Below are positions 52,293 to 60,505 of a DNA stretch of 64,000 nt, piece after piece (position 1 is the stretch's first letter; every line of letters starts with the position of its first letter). The DNA is from Streptomyces fradiae. GTDB taxonomy: Bacteria > Actinomycetota > Actinomycetes > Streptomycetales > Streptomycetaceae. The notes under the pieces were generated by a model. That model was not told the DNA's origin. It searched no databases and saw only the letters and a program-made list of their open reading frames with translations. Position numbers and translations under genes: made by a program. Location of the stretch: assembly GCF_041270065.1 (NCBI RefSeq), contig NZ_CP065958.1:1488001-1552000 (forward strand). Reading direction: 5' to 3'.

Positions 52293-53053
52293 GCGCCCGC
52301 TCCTTCCCACTTCTGCTGGATGTGGTTCATGTTGCCGAGCCAGCGCTCCGGGTCGCCGGCCCGGGCCCGGTAGTAGGCGCCGACCTCGGGGTGCGGAAGG
52401 ACCAGGAAGCGGTCCTCCGCCATGGCGTCGAAGAGCGCGGCGGCGACGTCGTCGGGCTCGATGGCGGTGGGGGCGAGCACGAGTTCGCCGGCCGAGCCGG
52501 CGGCGGTCAGCATGTCCGTACGCACGCCCTGCGGGCAGATCGCGTGCACCTTGAGGCCACGGTGGCGGTAGGTGAGCGAGAGCCATTCGGCGAAGGCGTA
52601 CGCGCCGTGCTTGGAGACGCTGTACGGGGCGGCGCCGACCATGGTGAGCAGTCCGGCGGCGGAGACGGTGGACACGAAGCGTCCCTCGCCGCGCTCCAGC
52701 CAGTCGGGCAGCAGGGCGCGGGCGGCGCGCACATGGGCCATCACGTTGACGTCCCAGGCGGCGGCCCAGACCGCCTCGTCGGCGAAGGCGTCGCCGGGCG
52801 AGGCGAGACCGGCGTTGGCGCACCAGACGTCGATCCGGCCGCCGAGCGCGGCGCGGGCCTCCTCGACGACGGCGGAGGCGTCACCGGGCACGGCGAGGGC
52901 GCCGATCTCCTCGGCCGCCGCCTTGGTGCGGTCCGGGTCGAGGTCGTTGACCACGACCCGCGCGCCCTCGGCGGCGAACCGCCGGGCCAGTGCCGCGCCG
53001 ATACCGCCCGCCGCGCCCGTGACGACCACTCCCGCGCCCTGCACCGTACTCAT
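52289..53053 (-). CDS. Short-chain dehydrogenase/reductase
   Basis: 254 aa, ATG with GGAGAGG upstream. Rossmann motif GAAGGIGAALARRF near residue 13; CANAGLASPGD (NAG motif); catalytic Ser in STVSAAGLL and YSVSKHG (Tyr-x3-Lys); then CPQGVRTDML. It is probably an NAD-dependent alcohol dehydrogenase acting on a hydroxyacyl or related intermediate. First gene of the operon with acyl-CoA synthetase. The operator at 53088-53109 lies 35 nt before its start. Confidence 0.9.
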   Translation of the reverse strand: MSTVQGAGVVVTGAAGGIGAALARRFAAEGARVVVNDLDPDRTKAAAEEIGALAVPGDASAVVEEARAALGGRIDVWCANAGLASPGDAFADEAVWAAAWDVNVMAHVRAARALLPDWLERGEGRFVSTVSAAGLLTMVGAAPYSVSKHGAYAFAEWLSLTYRHRGLKVHAICPQGVRTDMLTAAGSAGELVLAPTAIEPDDVAAALFDAMAEDRFLVLPHPEVGAYYRARAGDPERWLGNMNHIQQKWEGAGA

Positions 53054-53087
53054 CCGGCTCACCTCTCCGTTGCGGTTCTGCGGGCAG

Positions 53088-53109
53088 ACTAACCAGTCGG
53101 TATGTCGTC
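53088..53109 (-). promoter_or_regulatory. TetR-type operator before the SDR/synthetase operon
   Basis: The minus strand reads GACGACATACCGACTGGT, identical over 18 bp to the site before the kinase operon. The palindrome is imperfect here (ACTAAC on one arm). TAGTCT on the minus strand next to it could be the -10. Confidence 0.75.
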
Positions 53110-53203
53110 GTGGAAGAGGTCGTGGCACGCCTCGTTCCGCGCGGGCCCGTCGGGCGCTAGCGTGCGGGGCCATGTCAGGGAAGGCGATCAAGGAGGTTTC
53201 CTC

Positions 53204-54475
53204 ATGAGCCGTACGAACCTGTCCAGGATGTCGAGACGCGGTCTGCTGGCGGCGGGCGCGGGCGGTGCGCTGGCGGCGGCCGTGACGGCCGCTCCCGCGG
53301 CGGCCGACGCGCCGCCCGGAAAGGGCCGCCGGGTGCGCACCGGTTTCGACCGGCTCGCCGCCGACGGCTACGCGCCGCTGGCCGGGCAACGGGTCGGCGT
53401 GGTCACCAACCCGACCGGCATCACCGCCGACGCCCGGCACCTCGTGGACGTGATGCACGCCGACGAACGCGTCGACCTGGTCGCCGTCTTCGGCCCGGAG
53501 CACGGCTTCCGCGGCACCGCCCAGGCGGGCGGCTCGGAGGGGCGCTACGACGACCCGGCGACCGGACTGCCGGTCTACGACACGTATCTGAAGAGCGGTC
53601 AGCCGCTCGCGGACGTGTTCACCGCCTCCGGTGTGGACACCGTCGTCTTCGACATCCAGGACGTCGGCGCCCGCTTCTACACGTACATCTGGACGCTGTA
53701 CGACTGCATGGCCGCCGCCGCGCTCGCGGGGAAGCGCTTCGTGGTCCTGGACCGGCCGAACCCGGTGACCGGGCGGGGGGCGCTCGGCCCGGTCCTGGAC
53801 CGGGCGTTCGCCACCTTCGTGGGCCGCGAGCCGATCGCGCAGGCGCACGGCATGACGGTGGCGGAGCTGGCCCGGCTGTTCAACGCGGAGTTCCTGGCGA
53901 AGCCGGTGCCGCTGGAGACGGTCGCGGTGAGCGGCTGGCGGCGGGCCGACTTCTTCGACGCGACCGGGCTGCCGTGGGTGCCGCCGAGCCCCAACATGCC
54001 GACCGCCGACACGGCGCTGGTCTACTCCGGCACCTGTCTTTTCGAGGGCACCAACCTCTCCGAGGGGCGCGGCACCACCCGGCCCTTCGAACTGCTCGGC
54101 GCGGAGGGGATCGACGGGCGCTGGGCGGAGGCGGCGAACGCGGCCGGCCTGCCGGGCGTGCGCTTCCGCGAGGCCTATTTCGCGCCCACCTTCTCCAAGT
54201 TCCAGGGGAAGACGGTCGGCGGGGTGCAGTTGATGGTGCACGACCGCGAGGCCTTCGACCCGGTCCGCACCGGCATCGCGCTGCTCGTCACGGCGCGGCG
54301 GGTCTGGAGCGGCTTCGCCTGGCGCCCGGACAACTGGATCGACAAGCTCACCGGCTCGACCCGGGTGCGCACGCTGATCGACGCGGGAGCCGGCACCGAC
54401 GAGGTGGTCGGCGCCTGGGACGCGGACCTGGCGGCCTTCCGGACGATGCGGCAGGAGTACCTGATGTACCACTAG
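53204..54475 (+). CDS. namZ: NamZ-type exo-beta-N-acetylmuramidase (DUF1343)
   Basis: 423 aa, ATG with AAGGAGG 7 nt upstream. Tat-type signal peptide with twin Arg (RMSRRGLLAAGAGGALAAAV), so it is exported folded. DUF1343 body: GQRVGVVTNPTGITADARHL, AVFGPEHGFRGTAQAG, DIQDVGARFYTYIWTLYDCM, PNPVTGRGALGPVLD, GTCLFEGTNLSEGRGTTRPF. NamZ enzymes release N-acetylmuramic acid from the non-reducing ends of peptidoglycan fragments, so wall recycling or predation is the likely role. The protein ends with the family-typical QEYLMYH and TAG; an in-frame coding-like tail follows. Divergent from the SDR operon. Confidence 0.88.
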   Translation: MSRTNLSRMSRRGLLAAGAGGALAAAVTAAPAAADAPPGKGRRVRTGFDRLAADGYAPLAGQRVGVVTNPTGITADARHLVDVMHADERVDLVAVFGPEHGFRGTAQAGGSEGRYDDPATGLPVYDTYLKSGQPLADVFTASGVDTVVFDIQDVGARFYTYIWTLYDCMAAAALAGKRFVVLDRPNPVTGRGALGPVLDRAFATFVGREPIAQAHGMTVAELARLFNAEFLAKPVPLETVAVSGWRRADFFDATGLPWVPPSPNMPTADTALVYSGTCLFEGTNLSEGRGTTRPFELLGAEGIDGRWAEAANAAGLPGVRFREAYFAPTFSKFQGKTVGGVQLMVHDREAFDPVRTGIALLVTARRVWSGFAWRPDNWIDKLTGSTRVRTLIDAGAGTDEVVGAWDADLAAFRTMRQEYLMYH

Positions 54476-54631
54476 GGGACGGCGCGGGACTGGTTGGGCG
54501 TGGCGCGGCCCACCCTGGCGATAGGCACCACGTACCCCTGGGAGGGCGACCTGGCCGACATACGGCTCGCCGCCTCGTTCGACGCCCTGGTGCACTTCCC
54601 GGTCATCACCGCCGCCCGGCTGCGTTTCTGA
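54476..54631 (+). pseudogene. Coding-like in-frame tail after the namZ stop, possible gene remnant
   Basis: In the same frame as namZ, directly after its TAG, 51 sense codons run to a TGA at 54629-54631. Third positions are almost all G/C, as in real genes here. The translation includes TARDWLGVARPTLAIG and DLADIRLAASFDALVHFPVI. It has no start codon or ribosome site and is not like the NamZ C terminus. It looks like the 3' end of another gene fused in frame by a deletion, or a readthrough extension. I do not recognise the parent protein. Confidence 0.4.
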
Positions 54632-54702
54632 CGACTGGCCGCCCCTCCGCGCGGGAAGAATGCCGGTGCCAACGGCGCTCCTCGACGCGGAGGGACGGGC
54701 CC

Positions 54703-55917
54703 ATGACGGTGACGAGTGTCGATCCGTACCGCGAGGTGGTCCTCGACAAGGACGGCGACGGGCCGGCCGGCCAGGCGGGGGCGCTCGCGGGGCTCGCCCG
54801 CGCGGGCTGCACGGACCTGGTGCTCTTCACGCACGGCTGGAACAACTCGCCGTCCGTGGCGACCGGTCTCTTCGACCGCTTCTTCGAGCCGTTCCCGGCG
54901 CTGTCCGGCCCCGGCCGGCGGCTCGGCTACGCGGGCCTGGTGTGGCCGTCGATCATGTTCTCCGACGAGCGTGTGCCGGACTATCCGGCGCTCCGGGCGG
55001 TCCTCCCGGAGCGGGCGGCGGCGGTGGACCGGATCGAGGAGCTGCTCGCCGCGGAGCCGGCGGACGAGGCGGCCCTGGCGGAGTTCGCCGGGCTGCTGCG
55101 GGAGCTCACCGGGACCGAGGCCGAGGGCCGGGAGGCGGTCGGGGCTGCGGTGGGGGACGCCGCCCCGGTGCCGCAGTTCCTGGTGGGCGATCCGGCGATG
55201 GTGTACGGGATGTTCGCCGACGCCCTGGAGGGCGCCGAGGGCGAGGCCGGGGCCGAGGCGCTGTTCGGCGGGAATCCGGCGGGGCGGCTGTGGAAGGGCG
55301 CCAGGGAGGCGCTGCGGCAGGCCACGTACTTCACGATGAAGCGCCGGGCGGGTGTGGTCGGCGAGCGGGGCCTGGGCCCGCTGCTCGGCGAGCTCGGCCG
55401 GGCGGCGCCGGGCCTGCGGGTGCATCTGGTCGGGCACAGTTTCGGCGGCCGGCTCGTCGCGTACGCCCTGCGCGGGCTGCCCGCCGGGGCCCGGAACGTG
55501 AAGTCGGTGACCGTGCTCCAGGGCGCCTTCTCGCACTACGCCTTCGCGGCCCGGCTGCCGCACGACCGCGGCCACGGCGGCTCGCTGGCCGGACTGCAGG
55601 ACCGGATCGACGGCCCGCTGGTGGCCTGCCACTCCCACCGTGACTCCGCGCTGCGGATCTTCTACCCGCTGGCCTCCCGGGTCTCCCGGGACGACGAGTC
55701 GCTGTTCGGCGACGAGCGGCGCTGGTGGGCGATCGGTTACGACGGCGTGCAGGCCGTCCCGGGCACGGCGGCCCGCAGCCTCGGGGCCGTGCTTGCCGAC
55801 GGGCTGCCCGGGACGGGCTGTGTGAGCGTGGACGCGGCGCAGGTGGTGACCGAGCACAGCGACATCTGCCATGCCGAGCTGGCCCGGGTGGTGGCCCGGG
55901 CGGGCCGCTTCGACTGA
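54703..55917 (+). CDS. Alpha/beta hydrolase-fold protein
   Basis: 404 aa, ATG with GGAGGGA upstream. The nucleophile elbow HLVGHSFGGRLVAYAL lies near residue 247. An oxyanion-type start, VLFTHGWNNSPSVATGLFDR, lies near residue 37. A late Asp/His pair probably comes from CHSHRDSALRIFYPLASR or TEHSDICHAELARV. A ~120-residue insertion (AEPADEAALAEFAGLL to ALFGGNPAGRLWKGA) lies between strand 3 and the nucleophile. No signal peptide. Conserved streptomycete protein annotated only as serine hydrolase-like; the substrate is unknown. The following 169-bp gap has a CGTACGGCCG direct repeat but no clear terminator. Confidence 0.75.
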   Translation: MTVTSVDPYREVVLDKDGDGPAGQAGALAGLARAGCTDLVLFTHGWNNSPSVATGLFDRFFEPFPALSGPGRRLGYAGLVWPSIMFSDERVPDYPALRAVLPERAAAVDRIEELLAAEPADEAALAEFAGLLRELTGTEAEGREAVGAAVGDAAPVPQFLVGDPAMVYGMFADALEGAEGEAGAEALFGGNPAGRLWKGAREALRQATYFTMKRRAGVVGERGLGPLLGELGRAAPGLRVHLVGHSFGGRLVAYALRGLPAGARNVKSVTVLQGAFSHYAFAARLPHDRGHGGSLAGLQDRIDGPLVACHSHRDSALRIFYPLASRVSRDDESLFGDERRWWAIGYDGVQAVPGTAARSLGAVLADGLPGTGCVSVDAAQVVTEHSDICHAELARVVARAGRFD

Positions 55918-56086
55918 GCCGCGCGCCGCCCCGTACGGGCACCGCGTACGGCCGCCTCGTACGGCCGTCTCCCCCGGCCGGTTTTCGGCCGATGCGCCGA
56001 AGTCCGGCGGAAGACGATGGAACACGATGCGGCTCCCGTTCGTCCCTCTCATATCGCCGGAGTGCTAGCGACGGAGGTGGCAGACG

Positions 56087-56698
56087 ATGGCCGGGTTCCG
56101 GAGTCTCGCGAGACAGGTGCGCGACCCAGGGTGCGACACGGCGCTGCGGCGCTATTCGCTGCGCAAGTGCCTGGAGCGGTTCGCGCCCTACGGTCACCGG
56201 GCGACCTGGGACCATCTGTGCCGCAGGCACGGCTTCGGTCCCGAGGACCGGGAGGCCGATCCGAGCCGGCTGGTGGCCGCGCTCGACGAGCTGGAGGCGG
56301 CGCGGACGGTCTGGCTCGCGTACGAGGAGGAGTTCGCCGAGCGGCGGCGCCGCGAGAAGCACGGCGGACTGCGCCGGCCGGGCGGGCTCGACGAGTGGCA
56401 CCGCAGGATCTGGGGCGGCAACGGGGTGGCCCGCTGCGACGACCCGGCCCACCATCCCGCCGAGCCGCTGCCCGAGGTGGTGGGGCGCCTGGTGGCGGCG
56501 CTGCGGCGGGGCCCGGGCGAGCTGTGCCCGGTGTGCGCGGGCCCGCACATCGAGTGGCGCGGCGGGCCGGCGGACGAGCCGTGGTTCGGTCCGGCCTGCG
56601 GGGACTGCGGGGTGCTGATACCGCGGGCGGTGCTGACGCCCCGGGCGCTCGCCCGGACCCGGGGGGTCGTTCCGGCCCGGCTCGCGTCGGTGGCGTGA
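56087..56698 (+). CDS. Hypothetical protein with C-terminal zinc-ribbon motif
   Basis: 203 aa, ATG with GGAGG 9 nt upstream. I do not recognise a named family. The N-terminal half is basic and helical (YSLRKCLERFAPYGHRATWD; LDELEAARTVWLAYEEEFAE). The C-terminal part contains CPVCAGPHIEW and PACGDCGVLIPRAV, a CxxC...CxxC zinc ribbon near residues 148-175. A CDDPAHHP motif near 126 may add ligands. Its TGA overlaps the ATG of the BKACE-type gene by one base, so they are co-translated. Confidence 0.75.
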   Translation: MAGFRSLARQVRDPGCDTALRRYSLRKCLERFAPYGHRATWDHLCRRHGFGPEDREADPSRLVAALDELEAARTVWLAYEEEFAERRRREKHGGLRRPGGLDEWHRRIWGGNGVARCDDPAHHPAEPLPEVVGRLVAALRRGPGELCPVCAGPHIEWRGGPADEPWFGPACGDCGVLIPRAVLTPRALARTRGVVPARLASVA

Positions 56699-57447
56699 TG
56701 CTGCAGGTGTGCCTCAACGGCAGCCGCGGGCCCGGGGAGCCGGCGGCCGTTCCGGCGGTCCCGGAGGCGCTGGCCGAGTCCGCCGCCGCGGCCGTCGCGG
56801 CGGGCGCCGAGGACGTGCATGTGCACCCGAGGACGCCGTGCGGGAACGACACCCTCTCGCCGCGGGTGCTCGCCGAGACGCTGAACGCGATCCGCGCGGT
56901 GGTGGACGTGCCGGTGGGCGTGACGACCGGGGCGTGGGCGGAGCCCGACCCGGTACGCCGGCTGGCCCGGGTGCGGGCCTGGACGGTGCTGCCCGACCAC
57001 GCCTCCGTGAACTGGCACGAGCCGGGCGCCGAGGCCCTCGCCGCGGCCCTGCTCGACCGGGGCGTCGCCGTGGAGGCGGGCCTGTGGTCGGGCACCGACG
57101 GACCGGCCCGTTTCCTGCGCTCCTCCCTCGCGCCCCGGGTACTGCGGGTCCTCGCCGAGGTGACGGACCCCTCGCCGGCCCGGGCCGAGGACACCGCGCG
57201 AGCCCTGCTCGCGACGCTCGCCCGCTCACCGCACGCCCGGCCGGTGCTGCTGCACGGCGAGGGCGGCTCGGCCTGGCCGGTCCTGCGACTGGCCCGGCGG
57301 CTCGGTCTGGACACCCGGATCGGTCTGGAGGACACCCTGCTCCTCCCGGACGGCACCCCGGCCGCCACCAACGCCCAGCTGGTGTCGGCGGCGCTCGCCG
57401 AGCCCGGCAGGCCCGGCGCGTCCGCCCCGGCGACGGTGTCGGCGTAG
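56698..57447 (+). CDS. BKACE-family enzyme (DUF849), short form
   Basis: 249 aa; ATG overlaps the previous stop (TGATG). Beta-keto acid cleavage enzymes condense a beta-keto acid with acetyl-CoA and split it to acetoacetate plus a new acyl-CoA on a Zn2+ TIM barrel. Visible: start LQVCLNGSRGPGEPAAVPA, zinc ligands AEDVHVHPRTPCGNDTLS near residue 40, PVGVTTGAWAEPDP, ASVNWHEPGAEAL, and RIGLEDTLLLPDGTPAATNA at the C terminus. It is shorter than the usual ~270-310 aa, lacking part of the late barrel, so the substrate may differ. Confidence 0.85.
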   Translation: MLQVCLNGSRGPGEPAAVPAVPEALAESAAAAVAAGAEDVHVHPRTPCGNDTLSPRVLAETLNAIRAVVDVPVGVTTGAWAEPDPVRRLARVRAWTVLPDHASVNWHEPGAEALAAALLDRGVAVEAGLWSGTDGPARFLRSSLAPRVLRVLAEVTDPSPARAEDTARALLATLARSPHARPVLLHGEGGSAWPVLRLARRLGLDTRIGLEDTLLLPDGTPAATNAQLVSAALAEPGRPGASAPATVSA

Positions 57448-57577
57448 CAGGCCGCCCACCGGGCGAAGAGGGGGACGCTACCAGGCAACAATCCGTTCGC
57501 CCAGGGGAATTCGGACCCGGCACAGTGTGCGGCGATGACCACGCCACCCGATCACCCGAAACGACCGGAGTTCTGAC

Positions 57578-58651
57578 ATGTCGACGCTGCGCGTCACCGC
57601 CGAGACCCTGACCGTCCACGAGCACCCCAACGCCGACGCGCTCGAACTCGCGCAGGTCGGTCTGTACCGCGCGGTGGTCGCCAAGGGCAGCTACCGGACC
57701 GGAGACGTGGCGCTCTACATCCCCGAACAGGCGGTGCTGCCCGCGCCGTTGGTCGACGAGCTGGGGCTGACCGGACGGCTCGCGGGGAAGGCCTCGGACC
57801 GGGTCAAGGCGGTGCGGCTGCGCGGCGAGCTGTCGCAGGGGATCGTGTGCCGGCCGAAGGCGCTCGACGGGGTGGACCTGGAGCGGGCGGCGAAGGACGG
57901 CACGGACTTCGCGGAGCTGCTCGGGATCGTCAAGTGGGCGCCGCCGGTGCCGCCGACGATGAGCGGTGAGGTGGAGGCGGCGCCGGACCTGCTGCCCTGG
58001 GTGGACATCGAGAACCTGCACCGCTTTCCGGACATCTTCACGCCCGGCGAGCCGGTGGTCCTCACCGAGAAGCTGCACGGCACGGCCTGCCTGGTCACCT
58101 ACCTCGCCGCGGAGGGCCGGACGCTCGTCTCCTCCAAGGGCTTCGGGGCGAAGGGCCTCGCACTGAAGGAGGACCCGCGCAACCTGTACTGGCGCGCGAT
58201 ACACGGCCATGGTCTGTCCGCCGTCGCGGCCCGGCTCGCGGCGCGCCTCGGGGCCTCCCGGGTCGGCCTGTTCGGCGAGGTGTACGGGGCGGGGGTGCAG
58301 GACCTGGCGTACGGGGCGAACGCCCGCGCCGAGGACGGTGTCGGCTTCGCGCTGTTCGACCTCGCGGCCGAGGTCGACGGGCAGGTGCGCTGGCTGGACC
58401 CGGCCGAGGTGCTGGAGCCGGGCGAGCTGCCCCTCGTACCGCGGCTGCACACCGGCCCGTACGACCTGGACACCGTCCTCGCGCTGGCGAGCGGCCGCGA
58501 GACGGTCTCCGGGCGCGAGCTGCATCTGCGCGAGGGTGTGGTGATCCGCCCGGTGACCGAGCGGCACAGCCCGGTGGTCGGCGGCCGCGCGATCGCGAAG
58601 GCGGTCAGCCCGGCGTATCTGACCCGCAAGGGCGGCACCGAGTACGAGTGA
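57578..58651 (+). CDS. ATP-dependent RNA ligase, DraRnl (Rnl5) type
   Basis: 357 aa, ATG with GGAG 7 nt upstream. N-terminal OB-like module (residues 1-~110, with HEHPNADALELAQVG and GDVALYIPEQAVLPAPLVDE), then a nucleotidyltransferase domain. Motif I VLTEKLHGTACLVTYL has the adenylated Lys at residue 165 (KxHG, as in DraRnl). Then motif III/IIIa-type GLFGEVYGAGVQDLAYG, motif IV LREGVVIRPV near 319, and motif V GRAIAKAVSPAYLTRKGGTE near 337-356. Layout and length match Deinococcus DraRnl, which seals 3'-OH/5'-phosphate RNA nicks on a template. No phosphatase-kinase or RtcB partner lies nearby. A strong terminator follows. Confidence 0.88.
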   Translation: MSTLRVTAETLTVHEHPNADALELAQVGLYRAVVAKGSYRTGDVALYIPEQAVLPAPLVDELGLTGRLAGKASDRVKAVRLRGELSQGIVCRPKALDGVDLERAAKDGTDFAELLGIVKWAPPVPPTMSGEVEAAPDLLPWVDIENLHRFPDIFTPGEPVVLTEKLHGTACLVTYLAAEGRTLVSSKGFGAKGLALKEDPRNLYWRAIHGHGLSAVAARLAARLGASRVGLFGEVYGAGVQDLAYGANARAEDGVGFALFDLAAEVDGQVRWLDPAEVLEPGELPLVPRLHTGPYDLDTVLALASGRETVSGRELHLREGVVIRPVTERHSPVVGGRAIAKAVSPAYLTRKGGTEYE

Positions 58652-58677
58652 CGCCGGCCGACCGGCCGCACAGACCG

Positions 58678-58712
58678 AGCGGGGCCCGCCCACGGGGGTG
58701 GTGGGCCCCGCT
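58678..58712. terminator. Bidirectional terminator
   Basis: AGCGGGGCCC (58678-58687) / GGGCCCCGCT (58703-58712) with further inner pairing, between the convergent RNA ligase and soxR genes. Confidence 0.8.
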
Positions 58713-58740
58713 CTCTCATGTCTCCCGCGCGTCCCGGCGG

Positions 58741-59205
58741 CTACCCGTCCCGGCGCTCCGGCATCAGGCGGGAGCCGGTGAGCCGCTCGCCGAAGACGTC
58801 GTCGGGGTTGGACAGGACGCAGTTCTCCAGGGACAGGCAGCCGCAGCCGATGCAGTCGGTGAGATGGTCCCGGAGCCGGCCCAGCTGTGTGATCCGCTCG
58901 TCGAGCTCGGCCCGCCAGTCCGCCGAGAGCCGCGCCCAGTCGTCACGGGTCGGCGTGCGTTCCTCGGGCAGCCGGGCGAGCGCGTCGCGGACGGTGGCGA
59001 GGGGGATGCCGACCCGCTGCGCGGCCCGGATGAAGGCGACCCGGCGCAGGATGTCCCGTCCGTAGCGGCGCTGGTTGCCGCTGGTGCGGCGGCTGCTGAT
59101 CAGGCCCTTCGCCTCGTAGAAGTGGAGGGCGGAGACGGCCGCGCCGCTGCGCGCGGACAGCTGGCCGACGGTGAGTTCGTGGATCTTCTCGGGAATCTGC
59201 GGCAC
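58741..59205 (-). CDS. soxR: SoxR redox-sensing MerR-family regulator
   Basis: 154 aa from GTG. MerR-type winged helix ([39 protein letters not shown]), a dimerisation helix, and the [2Fe-2S] cysteine motif [12 protein letters not shown] (C-x2-C-x-C-x5-C) near residue 120. In streptomycetes SoxR responds to redox-active compounds such as the organism's own antibiotics rather than driving soxS. No soxS is present. The GTG is fixed by TAGGCT 7 nt upstream with no ribosome site. It is divergent from the MaoC gene; the palindrome between them matches the TetR operator, not a SoxR box. Confidence 0.93.
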   Translation of the reverse strand: MPQIPEKIHELTVGQLSARSGAAVSALHFYEAKGLISSRRTSGNQRRYGRDILRRVAFIRAAQRVGIPLATVRDALARLPEERTPTRDDWARLSADWRAELDERITQLGRLRDHLTDCIGCGCLSLENCVLSNPDDVFGERLTGSRLMPERRDG

Positions 59206-59212
59206 TCGTCCG

Positions 59213-59218
59213 AGCCTA
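59213..59218 (-). promoter_or_regulatory. Leaderless -10 candidate for soxR
   Basis: TAGGCT (minus strand), 7 nt, GTG. TTGACA on the plus strand nearby (59224-59229) is in the wrong orientation. Confidence 0.45.
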
Positions 59219-59254
59219 GTCCGTTGACACGGACCCACCCCGACCCACAACATG

Positions 59255-59270
59255 CTAAGCAGTCGCTTAG
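59255..59270. promoter_or_regulatory. TetR operator before the MaoC hydratase
   Basis: CTAAGC-AGTC-GCTTAG, perfect 6-bp arms. Nearly the same palindrome lies upstream of the TetR gene at 60507-60522, defining a two-site regulon. Confidence 0.75.
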
Positions 59271-59308
59271 AGACGTGCGCGAGCATGGCATCAGAGAGGG
59301 AGCGGAAC

Positions 59309-59770
59309 ATGGCCGAGCCGAGGATCTTCACCTCCGCCGAGGAACTGCGCGCCGGGGTCGGCGAGCAGCTGGGACACAGCGACTGGCTGGAGATCGAGCA
59401 GAAGCGGATCGACCAGTTCGCCGACGCCACCGGCGACCACCAGTGGATCCATGTCGACCCGGAGCGCGCCGCCGGCGGCCCGTTCGGGAAGACCATCGCC
59501 CACGGCTATCTGACCCTGTCGCTGCTGCCCACCCTGGTGCCGCAGATCATGCGGGTCGAGGGCATGAAGATGGGCCTCAACTACGGCACCAACAAGGTGC
59601 GGTTCCCCGCCCCGGTGCCGGTCGGCTCGCGGCTGCGGGCCACCGCCGTGCTCACCGAGGTGACGGAGGCCGGCGGCGGCGTGCAGGTGACGGCGACGGT
59701 GACCGTGGAGCGCGAGGGCGGCGACAAGCCGGTCTGCGTCGCGGAGTCGGTCTCGCGCTACTACTTCTGA
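59309..59770 (+). CDS. MaoC-like (R)-specific enoyl-CoA hydratase
   Basis: 153 aa, ATG with GGGAG 6 nt upstream. Single hot-dog domain with the hydratase 2 motif [20 protein letters not shown] (catalytic Asp and His near residues 43-48), then [19 protein letters not shown] and [20 protein letters not shown]. It hydrates trans-2-enoyl-CoA to (R)-3-hydroxyacyl-CoA. It faces a convergent TetR gene, and both share the CTAAGC-type operator; an acyl-CoA dehydrogenase lies 1.1 kb away. The gap after its stop contains several CCGCCGGAC repeats (59771-59817). Confidence 0.93.
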   Translation: MAEPRIFTSAEELRAGVGEQLGHSDWLEIEQKRIDQFADATGDHQWIHVDPERAAGGPFGKTIAHGYLTLSLLPTLVPQIMRVEGMKMGLNYGTNKVRFPAPVPVGSRLRATAVLTEVTEAGGGVQVTATVTVEREGGDKPVCVAESVSRYYF

Positions 59771-59817
59771 ACCGCCGGACCGCCGCCGGACCGCCGGACT
59801 ACTGCTGGACCGGCGGA

Positions 59818-60459
59818 CTAACCCTGCGGCGCCGGCGCCTGGGCGCCGACCATCCTGAGCACGAGGCCGGCGTAGAGCGCGCCGACCTCGTCGGCCGTGT
59901 GCCGGCCCTGGGTGTTGAACCAGCGCGAGACGTCGATGCAGAGCGACAGGATCGCGACCGCGGTGCCGGCCACGTCGGGGACGTCGAACTCCCCGGCGGC
60001 CACGCCCTCGTTGATGATCCGCCGCACGGTGGCGTCCGACTCGCGGCGCAGCGCCACGATCTCGGTGCGGTGCTCGGGGCCGAGGGCGTCGAGCTCGTAC
60101 TGCACGACCCGGGCGGTGGTGTGCCGCTCGGCGTGCCAGCGGACGAAGGACCGTACGGCGTCGGCGAGCCGCTCGGCGGCGGTGCCGGGGCCGTCGGCGG
60201 CCGCCCGCAGGATCTCCAGGGCCTTGTCGTGGCCGATCCGGCTGATCCGGTGGAGCAGCTCTTCCTTGGTCTTGTAGTGGATGTAGAGCGCGGCCGGGCT
60301 CATGCCGGCCCGGCCCGCGATGTCCCGGGTCGTGGTGGCGTGGTAGCCGCGCTCGGCGAACGCCTCGACCGCCGCGACCAGCAGGCGCCGGGCGGCCTCG
60401 GGCGTGACCTCGCCCCACGGCATGTCCTCGCCGCCGGGCGTCTCCTCCGCCGCGCTCAT
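59818..60459 (-). CDS. TetR-family regulator of the MaoC gene
   Basis: 213 aa, ATG with GGAGGAG upstream. TetR helix-turn-helix DIAGRAGMSPAALYIHYKTK near residue 47. The C-terminal domain (FVRWHAERHTTARVVQYELD; DVSRWFNTQGRHTADEVGAL) resembles acyl-CoA-sensing TetR regulators of actinobacterial fatty-acid catabolism. The palindrome GCTGAGCAAGCGCTTAGC lies 47 nt upstream of its start and CTAAGCAGTCGCTTAG before the MaoC gene, so it probably represses itself and MaoC. Ligand likely acyl-CoA. Confidence 0.9.
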   Translation of the reverse strand: MSAAEETPGGEDMPWGEVTPEAARRLLVAAVEAFAERGYHATTTRDIAGRAGMSPAALYIHYKTKEELLHRISRIGHDKALEILRAAADGPGTAAERLADAVRSFVRWHAERHTTARVVQYELDALGPEHRTEIVALRRESDATVRRIINEGVAAGEFDVPDVAGTAVAILSLCIDVSRWFNTQGRHTADEVGALYAGLVLRMVGAQAPAPQG

Positions 60460-60505
60460 CGCACACTCCTCCTCGGGCCGTCAGGGACGAACACCATACA
60501 ACGAA

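Noticed and set aside
59205..59309. SoxR box between soxR and the MaoC gene
   Set aside because: The only palindrome there (CTAAGC/GCTTAG) matches the operator of the TetR gene at 59818-60459 and does not resemble a SoxR site.
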